In this document: positions 43,436 through 52,128 of the stretch, one piece after another | How positions within the stretch are numbered: position 1 is the stretch's first letter | Layout of the letters: every line of letters begins with the position of its first letter | Source: Mageeibacillus sp. UBA6976 | GTDB taxonomy: Bacteria > Bacillota > Clostridia > Saccharofermentanales > Saccharofermentanaceae | DNA: 64,000 nt | NCBI GenBank assembly: GCA_002450155.1 | Contig: DJYO01000028.1 | Span: 1-64,000 of the forward strand | Direction: 5' to 3' | Made by a program: the position numbers and the translations under genes | The notes under the pieces: generated by a model | Seen by the model: only the letters and a program-made list of their open reading frames with translations | Database searches by the model: none | Told to the model about the DNA's origin: nothing

Positions 43436-43906
43436 ATGCAGGTATTGTCTGACAACAATAAACTCTGGGAGATGCTTCATGACCAATATGGTTTTAGGCC
43501 CCGATATACTGATAAGACATACTGCTGGATAGAGCCGCCTAAACCATATAAGGTGTTTACCCTTCCTTTGCATTGCTGGAATGAGCAGCAGGAAAGACTT
43601 GTAAATTCCTTCTTTATAAGGCTTGATCTGAATGAGTTATTCGCACTGGATTGGGAGCATGACTGTTTTACCTATGATCCTGCTGAAGAGCTCCCTTTGC
43701 ATTTTGAATATCAGGACGAACAAAGGAAATGCGCCGTGTATTTCCCGAGCTATTATCCGGATGGCGATTATTATTTCTTTGGTGACGCTGATTGGAAATA
43801 CGGTCTGTTCGGTCATCCGTGGCTGCGTGAGATCGTTGTAACCGGCGAAGCTTTGATACAGCTGTTTGAGGACAATTCTCAAGCATTGGAAATATCAGTA
43901 AAATAG
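43436..43906 (+). CDS. DUF2716-family protein
   Basis: 156 residues, acidic and aromatic, no signal peptide. An N-terminal region with YGFRPRYTDKTYCWIEPP and a conserved C-terminal block YYPDGDYYFFGDADWKYGLFGHPWLREIVVTGEAL identify it as a DUF2716-type protein. Function is unknown for the family. The ribosome binding site is very strong. It lies 33 nt before an acetyltransferase gene on the same strand, so the two may form a unit. Confidence 0.7.
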   Translation: MQVLSDNNKLWEMLHDQYGFRPRYTDKTYCWIEPPKPYKVFTLPLHCWNEQQERLVNSFFIRLDLNELFALDWEHDCFTYDPAEELPLHFEYQDEQRKCAVYFPSYYPDGDYYFFGDADWKYGLFGHPWLREIVVTGEALIQLFEDNSQALEISVK

Positions 43907-43939
43907 AGCGGTATATAAACTTAAAGGGGATATATTTTT

Positions 43940-44512
43940 ATGATCACAAATATAGGAACTCAGACTATCGAGACAGAACGGCTGATACTCCGCCGGTTTG
44001 AGTATTCAGACATAGATTCTGCGCTTCGTAATTGGATCGGCGATGAGAAGACGCAGTGGGATTACGGTGAGCCCTGTTATTCAACTGCTGAGGAAGTACG
44101 GGAGTTGTTCGATACGAAATATATCGTTTCCTACTCAAAGCCTGATTACTACAGGTGGGCGGTCATAGAGAGGGATACTCTTGAATGCATTGGACAGATC
44201 GCTTTTTTTACTCTGGATTCTAACAATAACCATGGCGAGATAGAGTATGTTATCGGCCCCGCATTTCAAGGAAGGGAATATGCCACTGAGATTACAAAAG
44301 CCGTTATTAGCTTTGGCTTCGATAAGATAAACCTGCATAGGATCGAGATCGATTGCAGAACGGAGAATACGGCATCTCAAAGAGTTATTGAGAAGTGCGG
44401 CTTAACCTTCGAAGGGATTTTCCGTGATTTCTTCTGGCGTAAAGATCACTATGAAGGCAGGAAAGTTTATTCGATCCTAAAGAAGGATTGGATCGCAAGT
44501 AATAGGGATTAA
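43940..44512 (+). CDS. GNAT-family N-acetyltransferase, RimJ/RimL type
   Basis: 190 residues. Transfers acetyl from acetyl-CoA to an amine on a protein N-terminus or small molecule. The start IETERLILRRFEYSDIDSALRNW and the later GEIEYVIGPAFQGREYATEITKAVISFGFDKINLHRIEIDCRTENTASQRVIEKCGL are the typical RimJ/RimL pattern, including the acetyl-CoA loop (Q-G-x-x-x-A). AAAGGGG lies upstream of the ATG. Convergent with the XRE gene; the 62-nt spacer holds only a weak inverted repeat. Confidence 0.88.
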   Translation: MITNIGTQTIETERLILRRFEYSDIDSALRNWIGDEKTQWDYGEPCYSTAEEVRELFDTKYIVSYSKPDYYRWAVIERDTLECIGQIAFFTLDSNNNHGEIEYVIGPAFQGREYATEITKAVISFGFDKINLHRIEIDCRTENTASQRVIEKCGLTFEGIFRDFFWRKDHYEGRKVYSILKKDWIASNRD

Positions 44513-44574
44513 CCGGACATAACAGTTACCGAAGGATCTATTACGGCCACGGTAATCCCACGGAAAATTGATCT

Positions 44575-45561
44575 TTAAGAGTTCTTCTTTCCTACCTGTT
44601 CGAGCACTACAGCGATAGCTCCGAAGAGTACGCCTGCTACGGGCCATACGATCCAGGTGTAGTTCCAGTTTCCTGTGATGAAGCTCCATGCAAGATATCC
44701 TGCGGTAACTAACATCCAGTATGCGGGAGCAACAGTCTGGAGGAGCTTGTTCTCTTTGCGGGACCTGGAGTAATCTTCTTCCTGAAGGATCTTGTTATAG
44801 CTGTCCTTTAACATGCCTGCGCGGATTATAATGAACACACCGAGGGAGATAAACAGCAGAAGGAGCGCAGTACCTACCATACATGCGGGCTCGCTCTCGC
44901 CGCTGATGAAAGCAGCAGCCATGAGCACCATTACGCCTAAGAGGATCGAGACAACTCCGAATGTGATGCTCATTGCAAACTTGGGTGTAAACTTCTCGGC
45001 TCTTGCGCGGACCGCACCGTCAACACCGTAAGCCGTCTCAAAGACCTCCTCTTCGAGCCATTTCCACTTTGACAGCATTATGCCTGCCGGGATAAAGAAG
45101 ACAAGGGAAACGGCAACGATAAGGAACAGTCCTATTACGCCTATAGCACTTGCTGCGCCTACTGTTATAGGAAGCACTCCCGCCATCTGGCCTGCGACCA
45201 AAAGGAGCAACGGTACTGCGCAGGATACGCAGATGGATGCACCCAGGGCGATCTTAGAAGAATTTGTGTTTACAGTATCAAGATAGGTGTTTGCTTCTTC
45301 TAGGGATAATGTCCGGGATGCACGTTCTGAATCGTCAGTGCCTTCTTGAGGGACTATTACTTCCAGATCATCTTTGAGCAGATAGTCCGTGCTGACACCG
45401 AAGAGTCTGCTCATCTCGAGGATGCGCTGAAGATCCGGGACCGACTGCGCGCCTTCCCATTTGCTGACCGACTGTCTGGACACGCCGAGCTTGTCTGCGA
45501 GTTCTTCCTGGGACCAGCCCAGCTTCTTACGTTCGTTGATTATCTTGTCTGCAAGTATCAT
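44575..45561 (-). CDS. XRE-family regulator fused to a multi-helix membrane domain
   Basis: 328 residues. The N-terminal helix-turn-helix (about 1-60: INERKKLGWSQEELADKLGVSRQSVSKWEG) is joined by an acidic linker to about six membrane helices (near 105-125, 133-155, 205-230, 235-255, 280-300 and 303-320). ATG 45561 is chosen since GGAGAGG lies just upstream; an in-frame start at 45654 adds 31 unrelated residues. Membrane-bound XRE proteins like this are common in Clostridia but mostly uncharacterised; a signal at the membrane would control DNA binding by the cytoplasmic domain. Confidence 0.82.
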   Translation of the reverse strand: MILADKIINERKKLGWSQEELADKLGVSRQSVSKWEGAQSVPDLQRILEMSRLFGVSTDYLLKDDLEVIVPQEGTDDSERASRTLSLEEANTYLDTVNTNSSKIALGASICVSCAVPLLLLVAGQMAGVLPITVGAASAIGVIGLFLIVAVSLVFFIPAGIMLSKWKWLEEEVFETAYGVDGAVRARAEKFTPKFAMSITFGVVSILLGVMVLMAAAFISGESEPACMVGTALLLLFISLGVFIIIRAGMLKDSYNKILQEEDYSRSRKENKLLQTVAPAYWMLVTAGYLAWSFITGNWNYTWIVWPVAGVLFGAIAVVLEQVGKKNS

Positions 45562-45815
45562 ATGTATTACCTCTCCAATATGGTTAAATTCTATCAGACA
45601 TTTGTGCACTTGTCTTATGCAGGTAGGATACTCCGGATGGCTGTTTACCAGCAAGAAAGCCTGCTTGTAACTTTGTCAACTGACAGTTGCAACCGGCAGT
45701 TTACACGCTTTACAGATGCCTTTTCAGATGTAAAGACACACTTTATTAAGGAGATTCCGCAACATAAATGAGGTATCATCTGTATATAGGGTAGCAAAGC
45801 AATAGGGGGATTACT

Positions 45816-46841
45816 ATGAGAATTAATAAGGTCGTGACAGATATACTTATCGGAGCGCTTTGTATGACTGCGATATGCAGCTGTACTCCCGAATCTCAAA
45901 AGAAAGACAAGGATGAGGTTTATGCCACTGAAGGTTCCGCTCTTTCGGAACCTCAAGTAACTTCGGAGCTCTGCGAACTGCCTGAGAGAGAAGCGATCAT
46001 ATATGTTCACTATGATAACTATTCCGAGGGGTATCAGGCGAGGGATGTTCTCGTGATGTCGGACGGAAGGGTGTATGTGTCAGAGGAGCATTTCACGAGC
46101 CCCACGGAAGAAAGCTCTGAGCCGCTGCCGCCGGAGGACAGGCTTCAGATGCTGATGTTAAGCACTCTCCCCACCGCGCTGTTTGATGTGGACGCGCTCA
46201 CGGTGGCTTACAGTTACATGCAGCATGTAGGGCCGGATGCTGAGTTTATCTATGATGATGAGGTCGTCTGTGACGGAGGTTATTCATATACCGAGGTCAA
46301 CGCCGGCGGCGAGTGGATCAAGATCAGTGAGGGCGGCGCGTACACCGGATATCTGGATGATGACTACGCCATGGCAGCTTTGCAGACCATCCGTGATGAA
46401 CTTTCGAAATTGGACCTGGATGCGGCCGCGCATATCTATTCAAGGGATATTACTTTCGTTAAGACTTACGAGCTTGGAGATGCAGCTCTTACTCCCTGCA
46501 AGATGCTGATAACCAATATGGATGAGCTTCGCGCCTTTGACGAGATGACCGGGATCGGTCTTGAGGAGAATGAGTGCTTTGAGGGATTCGGCGACAGCGA
46601 TTATGATTGGTTCTATTCCAGCTGCATCGCCGTGGAGATCATCGCTTACGATGAAGTGTTTAGTATCGACACCGTTGAGGCAGACGCATTTATCGTATCC
46701 GATGATTATGTCGGCTTCAGTTCTCTTGCATCACTTAAGATGGCAACGACTGATCTGAGGCTCGGCACGGATAAGTATTACTGCCATGTAGCCGTTGTTC
46801 CCGCATACGACATGAGCGTATATGACGGGTTTGCGGAATAA
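45816..46841 (+). CDS. Putative lipoprotein of unknown function
   Basis: 341 residues. A signal sequence of about 20 residues ends in ICSC, with lipidation expected on Cys23. The mature part is strongly acidic and begins with a disordered Lys/Asp/Glu/Ser segment. An internal EVNAGGEWIKISEGG block suggests a beta-sheet domain. AGGGGGA precedes the ATG. It converges on the histidine kinase gene, with a 16-nt gap. No family recognised. Confidence 0.65.
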   Translation: MRINKVVTDILIGALCMTAICSCTPESQKKDKDEVYATEGSALSEPQVTSELCELPEREAIIYVHYDNYSEGYQARDVLVMSDGRVYVSEEHFTSPTEESSEPLPPEDRLQMLMLSTLPTALFDVDALTVAYSYMQHVGPDAEFIYDDEVVCDGGYSYTEVNAGGEWIKISEGGAYTGYLDDDYAMAALQTIRDELSKLDLDAAAHIYSRDITFVKTYELGDAALTPCKMLITNMDELRAFDEMTGIGLEENECFEGFGDSDYDWFYSSCIAVEIIAYDEVFSIDTVEADAFIVSDDYVGFSSLASLKMATTDLRLGTDKYYCHVAVVPAYDMSVYDGFAE

Positions 46842-46857
46842 GCTGTAAGTGGTCAGA

Positions 46858-48213
46858 TCAAGGATCTAAGGGGAACAGGACCTGAGATTCGAACAGGTAT
46901 CCGTAGGATATGGGAGTGCACTTCATGGAGAGTTCACCACCGTAACAGGAGGCGGCATTCCTTATGTTTTTGATGCCGAATCCGTGGGATTTTTTATCTG
47001 ACTTGTTCGTCTCGATCTCTCCGTTTCTGATAACCACCTCATGTTCTGTGGGATTGGAAACAGATATCATAAAGAAATTGTCGGTCTTTCTGAAGTCAAG
47101 ATCTATCACCTTGAACGCCCCGTCTGTCTCCATGCCCGATACAGCCTCAATGGCGTTATCCAGAAGGTTTGCCAGGATCTTACACATGTCAGTGGGTGAG
47201 ATATCGACTCCGGAGATAACACCGGAGGATTTAAGAGTTGCGCCTGCCTGCTTTGCCTCCTCCTTTTTGCGCATGATGATGGCATCGGCTATAGTGTCTC
47301 CCGTATGGGCAGATACTTCGGTGGTGGATAGTCCCTCGCCAAGTTCGCCCAGATACTCCCTCATCTTGTCGTATTCTTTGTTCTCCAGCAGGAGCATCAG
47401 CACCTGGATATTATTCTTCATGTCGTGCCTCATAGCCCGGACTTCCGTATCGGATCTGGCAGCGGCTTCGAAATACCTGGCCTCCGATTCTATGAGGTCC
47501 TCGTTGGCATGGTTTAGCGCAATATAATCGTCCCTCTCTTTCCTCGTCGCCCTGATATAGAAGAGCAGGAAGACGAAGGCCAGGGCACTAAGGCTCAGGA
47601 GGATAAAGAAGGGTTTGGTGGCGGATGCGAAATCAGGATCGGAGTTATCTTCATAGCCGATGCCCGTGGCAAGTGTCAGGATAAGTGAAAGGGCCAGGAG
47701 TACGGGTATGGGCACAGCCTCCTCATCCTTCTCCTTTCTCAGCCGTGCTATCATGGCAAAGAAGATAAACTCCAGGAACATGATAAGAAGTTCAGTGAGA
47801 ATAAAGACAGTAAGAACTATAGCCTTATTATCCCCTTGTACGCCCGGGAAGAGCTGTGACTTAAGGGAACTTAAGATATTACGGACATCTGAGACTATGT
47901 CCATAGAGAAGAAGACCACGAGGATCCTCTTCCACCATTTCCCCTCCATGCTTATCACCAAGGCTGCAAAGAGGATAAAGATCTGGATGAGAACGACAAC
48001 AAGAATGCTGCCGGTGACCTCCACAGAGCCGCTTTCATCTCTCGAATTTACCATGAAGACCGATGTGATGATGCCCGTGATAATAGAGATCAGGTATACC
48101 CACTTGATCCCACGGAGCCTGTACCTCGAGGTGCCTGAGATAAAGTATACCGTAAGTGGGCCCAGAAACAGCGGGGGTATGACGATCAGCAGTGCGTATA
48201 AGATATCAGTCAT
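46858..48213 (-). CDS. AgrC-like sensor histidine kinase (GHKL type)
   Basis: 451 residues. About six N-terminal membrane helices (1-220) form the sensor. The dimerisation motif MRHDMKNNIQ carries phospho-accepting His263, then come NLLDNAIEA (N box) and HGFGIKNIRN (G box), giving a C-terminal HATPase of the kind seen in peptide-sensing kinases of quorum-sensing systems. Its start shares one base with the stop of the LytTR response-regulator gene upstream, so they are translated together. Presumed to sense an extracellular peptide or its effect and to phosphorylate the LytTR protein. Confidence 0.9.
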   Translation of the reverse strand: MTDILYALLIVIPPLFLGPLTVYFISGTSRYRLRGIKWVYLISIITGIITSVFMVNSRDESGSVEVTGSILVVVLIQIFILFAALVISMEGKWWKRILVVFFSMDIVSDVRNILSSLKSQLFPGVQGDNKAIVLTVFILTELLIMFLEFIFFAMIARLRKEKDEEAVPIPVLLALSLILTLATGIGYEDNSDPDFASATKPFFILLSLSALAFVFLLFYIRATRKERDDYIALNHANEDLIESEARYFEAAARSDTEVRAMRHDMKNNIQVLMLLLENKEYDKMREYLGELGEGLSTTEVSAHTGDTIADAIIMRKKEEAKQAGATLKSSGVISGVDISPTDMCKILANLLDNAIEAVSGMETDGAFKVIDLDFRKTDNFFMISVSNPTEHEVVIRNGEIETNKSDKKSHGFGIKNIRNAASCYGGELSMKCTPISYGYLFESQVLFPLDP

Positions 48214-48923
48214 TAACGTCCCGTTCTCCTTATGAATTCGAAGAGTCCGTCCTTTACTTCCTTTGCCTTGCCACGGGCGATGGGAACGATATCCCCGTTA
48301 TCCATGACGACTTCCCCGGAATTTACCTTCCTTACATGGGCCAGGGAGATCATATAGGACCTGTGCACCTTAAGAAAGTCCCGGGAGAGGGAATCGATGG
48401 TCTTTATCGCTTCCGCAAATCTCATTCGCGTCTCATGGGAAGCTCCCTTAAAGACAAAACGTACTGAATTATTGGAGGCTTCGGCGTAGATAAGGTCCTT
48501 TATGGGGAGGATGATGTCTTCGCCCTCCTCCCGGAGGACTATCTTCTCGTCTTCCTTGAGCCTCTTCTCCAGATCCTGAAGTGTAGACCTGAGTTTATCG
48601 GGGTCCACGGGCTTTGCCAGGAAGCGGAAGGCATCCACCTCGTATCCCTCCATAGCCATCTCCGTGTGGCTGGTAAGAAAGATTATGGGGACATCCCTGT
48701 TTATCTTGCGTATGGCTTTGGCGCAGCTCATTCCGTCAACATCTTTCATCTCGATATCCAGGAATACAGCATCCGGTTCAAATCCGCTTGCTATGCTCTT
48801 AAGGAGCTCGGATCCGTCGGAATAAAGAAAGCAGCTGGCGTCTTCTCTGCCGTAGAGCAAGGTTATAGCGGAAGCTGTCTGCTCCCGGAATACGCTCTCA
48901 TCATCTACAACAGCGATACGCAT
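48213..48923 (-). CDS. LytTR-family response regulator
   Basis: 236 residues. Receiver domain (about 1-120): acidic Asp7/Asp8, phospho-accepting Asp56 in FLDIEM, Thr/Ser in FLTSHTE, Lys in FLAKPVD. The C-terminal LytTR DNA-binding domain (about 132-236) includes FLKVHRSYMISLAHV. ATG 48923 has AAAGGAGAG upstream; an in-frame start at 49016 would add 31 non-conserved residues. LytTR proteins bind pairs of 9-10-bp repeats about 21 bp apart; a matching pair is seen upstream of the M13 gene at the head of this operon. Confidence 0.92.
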   Translation of the reverse strand: MRIAVVDDESVFREQTASAITLLYGREDASCFLYSDGSELLKSIASGFEPDAVFLDIEMKDVDGMSCAKAIRKINRDVPIIFLTSHTEMAMEGYEVDAFRFLAKPVDPDKLRSTLQDLEKRLKEDEKIVLREEGEDIILPIKDLIYAEASNNSVRFVFKGASHETRMRFAEAIKTIDSLSRDFLKVHRSYMISLAHVRKVNSGEVVMDNGDIVPIARGKAKEVKDGLFEFIRRTGR

Positions 48924-48958
48924 TGCTGCTCTCCTTTGTTTTTTTGTCAGTTTATCAC

Positions 48959-49633
48959 TTAACCTATCGTCTTGCCATTTTCCAGGACCACGGTCCTCGT
49001 GCCGTAGGATGCGCACTTCTCGGAGTGGGTTACCTGAAGGATGGTAAGCCCCTTCTCCTTATTAAGCCGTGAGAACAGATCCATTATCTCCTCGCTGGAT
49101 CTTGCATCCAGGTTTCCCGTGGGCTCGTCTGCCAGGACCACCTTTGGATCTCCGAGCACCGCCCTGGCGATGGCGACTCTTTGCTGCTGGCCGCCGGAGA
49201 GGGTAGAGGGCATCGCTTTCCTCTTCTCCGTAAGACCGGTGATCTCCAGGATCTCGTCCAGTTTATCCTTGAGCTCTGATCTCTTCTTTCCGTTGATAGT
49301 ATGGGGGAGGAGAATATTATCCTCTACGTTAAGGTTCATGACGAGGTTATAGAACTGGAATACAAATCCCACATTCCCAAGTCTCAGGTCTGAGAGCTCC
49401 TTGTCTTTCAGGGAAGTGATATCCTTCCCGCAGAGCTCTATCCTGCCCTCGAATTCCCGGTCCAAACCTCCTATAAGATATAGGAGGGTAGATTTGCCGG
49501 AGCCCGAAGCGCCCATGAGAGATACGAACTCTCCTTCGCCCACATACATGCAGGCATCGTCTAAGACCTTGTTGATATTGGTCTTCTTACCGAATGTCTT
49601 TGATACGTTCTTAACCTCTATAACTGTATTCAT
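48959..49633 (-). CDS. ABC transporter ATPase, MacB/LolD class
   Basis: 224 residues. Walker A is GASGSGKST (41-49), Q-loop VFQFYNL, signature LSGGQQQR (145-152), Walker B VVLADEPTG with Glu170 and H-loop VTHSEKC. This class pairs with FtsX-fold permeases and drives mechanotransmission rather than classic transport. ATG 49633 is used because AAGGAGA (49640-49646) serves it; GTG 49651 is in frame but lies outside the conserved region. The gene follows the permease by 14 nt and precedes the LytTR gene by 35 nt. Confidence 0.93.
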   Translation of the reverse strand: MNTVIEVKNVSKTFGKKTNINKVLDDACMYVGEGEFVSLMGASGSGKSTLLYLIGGLDREFEGRIELCGKDITSLKDKELSDLRLGNVGFVFQFYNLVMNLNVEDNILLPHTINGKKRSELKDKLDEILEITGLTEKRKAMPSTLSGGQQQRVAIARAVLGDPKVVLADEPTGNLDARSSEEIMDLFSRLNKEKGLTILQVTHSEKCASYGTRTVVLENGKTIG

Positions 49634-49647
49634 AGTATTCTCCTTTA

Positions 49648-52116
49648 TCACTCGTATTTAAGCTGCTCAGAAAGCTTCATCTTCTTCATGTTCTTTATAG
49701 GGAAGAGCACCGTCAGGGCGAAGAGCATTGTCATCCCCAGCCATATTGTCACAACGAAAGGGACAGGCAGATGCATATTCGGTATCATCAGGAATTCGGA
49801 TTCTTCCACCGCTGCCTTGATGACCAGGAAGAGGAAGGATCCTTCTAACGCTCCCACGGTAGCGGATATCACGGAGGTGATCAGCATCTCTTGGAAAAGA
49901 AGTACTGATAGTTTCCTGCTGTTCATAGAGGTGGAGAGCATTACCGCACATTCCTTTTTTCTGCCCTCAAATCCTATTAGCTGATTGGTTACCATACCGA
50001 TGCAGGTCATGGCCAGCACGGTTATTATTATGGCTGCAAAGACCTTTACGGAAGCAGCGTTATCCCGGGCGGTTTCATCTATGATCATCTGCTTTGTCTT
50101 AACACTCTCGATGCTTCCTGCCGCGTACTTCTCGATCTCGGAGCAGGTCTTAACGGGGTCGTCACACCTTATCAGGATCTCTCCCGGCACATCGTGGAAT
50201 ATCTCCTTGTACTCAGTCTCCGAGATCAGGAAATTATTCTTAAGTCCCTCGTAGCTGTCGATCTTGAAGAATGAGGCTATCTCGAACTCCTTCCTGATGG
50301 GGAAGACTCCTTCAGGGTCAAAGGTGATGGTCAGTGTATCACCGACGGCAAGTCCCTGTCTCAGTGCCCAGGCCTTCTCCACGCAGATCGTTCCGTCTTC
50401 TATCTTATCAGGGGCTTCGTATATGCCGCCGTACATCTCAAATCCACCGTCAGGCATTCCGAATACTACGGACGTGTTATTTGTGATCTTATCTCCGATA
50501 CTTATGTCATCCATAGTCCTGTATATGTATTCAATCTCGTTTACACCCTCAAGATGGTCTATAAAGGAGAATCTGGAGGATGGTGCCGTGCAGGTAACAA
50601 CGGTATCGCAATCGTAGACCTCAGGATCGACCATCTCTGAGAGATTGACTGACATAATGAATATCAGGATGCACATGGTGGCCGAAGTAACGCACAGGAT
50701 GCCGGATCCCACTGTGCTCTTTCTGGAGATTGCCTCCTTGGCAGTAAGAGCCCACATCTCGTTATCTTTCTTTGATGCAACAGCAGCTATCAGGCCCGTT
50801 ATACGGGAAAGCAGCAGGGGGAAGAGGAGAGCAGTCGCAACGACCGTTGATATGAGGCACAAAGCAGCGCAGAGGATGTTGCCTCTGAAAAAGAAAGTTA
50901 TAAGGGCAATTGCCGCAAAGACAGTGCCTGCGATGATACCCGGTCTGCTGAACTTGTAGGCGGTATCCCTGTTATCGAAGATGATATCCCTTATAGATGT
51001 CTTAAGGGCATTTAAGACGGACTTTAAGGGGATGAGGCATTCGATGGCCACAGCTCCCAGGATAACATATACTATCAGCGCTATAGATACCTGGGGATAA
51101 TCCAGGGTGATACTGCTTCCATCGCTTGTCTTGACAGTCGTCATGGAAGCAAGAAGTCCGGGCCTTACAAGGAGGTATAGGATTACGCCGGGGACTGCGC
51201 CCATCAGCGCATATACGGCATTTTCAAACAGGAGGATCACCGCTGATCTCCCGCAGCTCATTCCGAGGCTTCTTAAGGTGCCGATATAGGACATCCTCTC
51301 ACCTACGATCCTCTCGCAGATAGATACTGTGATGAATATTACCAGAAGGAAGGTTATGGCAAACAGCAGGACCATGAATCCCGTAAGCTCCTGAAGCATT
51401 CCTTCTCCTTCTTTGTCTATGGCAAATCTGCTGACAGCTTTGTCACCGAAGGCTTGGCGCAGTGTGGTTTCGGCCTGGTCTATCATCTCATCATCTAAGA
51501 TGTCTATGGCGATCTCTGCGGAGTCGCCCTTGCCTCTTGATATAACCTCCGCCATATTACCGTTTACTACGGCGCTATATCCGCGGAGGAATAACGATTT
51601 TGCATCTCCGGAAACGACATAGGCGACTTTGAATTCAAGCTTGTCTCCTGCCATGTCGTGGATGGTCATGGTATCTCCCTCAGAAACGCCCAGGAGATCT
51701 GCATAGTCACTTGTTATCAGTATCTCATTATCTGAGAGCTCATAGTTTCCGATCAGACCCATAGCCTCAGCCCCGGCAAGGTCTACGGAATTGATATTTG
51801 CGGTCTTCTGCGTAGCTACAGAGTATTCTCCCTCCACATCGGTGTAGATCACCTCTTCAAATGGTTTTATAACTACCGTTTCGCACTCAGGAAGTTCCGT
51901 AGGCATGGTACCGTCGTACCTGTCAAGAGTAACAAGGAAGTCCGCATTGCCGGACATGCTCTTATAGATGCTCTCGATCATACTCCTCTGTGTGCGGGTC
52001 AGGTCAAAGCAGAACATGGCCGCCAGGGAGCAGATGAATATGGAAAATGCAACCAGGAATGTCCTGAAGGGCTTTCCGAATATATTCTTAAATGTTGTCT
52101 TGATCACAGGATTCAT
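49648..52116 (-). CDS. FtsX/MacB-type ABC permease, ten helices
   Basis: 822 residues. One N-terminal helix (about 18-36), an extracytoplasmic MacB periplasmic-core-like domain (about 40-245), six or so helices (250-480), a second outside domain (about 500-690) and three final helices (700-815) make two FtsX repeats. Such permeases with their ATPase export or release peptides and lipoproteins from the outer leaflet, or sense antimicrobial peptides. GGAGGTCC precedes the start. It lies 12 nt after the M13 gene. Confidence 0.88.
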   Translation of the reverse strand: MNPVIKTTFKNIFGKPFRTFLVAFSIFICSLAAMFCFDLTRTQRSMIESIYKSMSGNADFLVTLDRYDGTMPTELPECETVVIKPFEEVIYTDVEGEYSVATQKTANINSVDLAGAEAMGLIGNYELSDNEILITSDYADLLGVSEGDTMTIHDMAGDKLEFKVAYVVSGDAKSLFLRGYSAVVNGNMAEVISRGKGDSAEIAIDILDDEMIDQAETTLRQAFGDKAVSRFAIDKEGEGMLQELTGFMVLLFAITFLLVIFITVSICERIVGERMSYIGTLRSLGMSCGRSAVILLFENAVYALMGAVPGVILYLLVRPGLLASMTTVKTSDGSSITLDYPQVSIALIVYVILGAVAIECLIPLKSVLNALKTSIRDIIFDNRDTAYKFSRPGIIAGTVFAAIALITFFFRGNILCAALCLISTVVATALLFPLLLSRITGLIAAVASKKDNEMWALTAKEAISRKSTVGSGILCVTSATMCILIFIMSVNLSEMVDPEVYDCDTVVTCTAPSSRFSFIDHLEGVNEIEYIYRTMDDISIGDKITNNTSVVFGMPDGGFEMYGGIYEAPDKIEDGTICVEKAWALRQGLAVGDTLTITFDPEGVFPIRKEFEIASFFKIDSYEGLKNNFLISETEYKEIFHDVPGEILIRCDDPVKTCSEIEKYAAGSIESVKTKQMIIDETARDNAASVKVFAAIIITVLAMTCIGMVTNQLIGFEGRKKECAVMLSTSMNSRKLSVLLFQEMLITSVISATVGALEGSFLFLVIKAAVEESEFLMIPNMHLPVPFVVTIWLGMTMLFALTVLFPIKNMKKMKLSEQLKYE

Positions 52117-52128
52117 ATCCGGACCTCC

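Noticed and set aside
44526..44556. TTACCG...CGGTAA inverted repeat between the acetyltransferase and XRE genes as a terminator
   Set aside because: Short arms and no T run on either strand.
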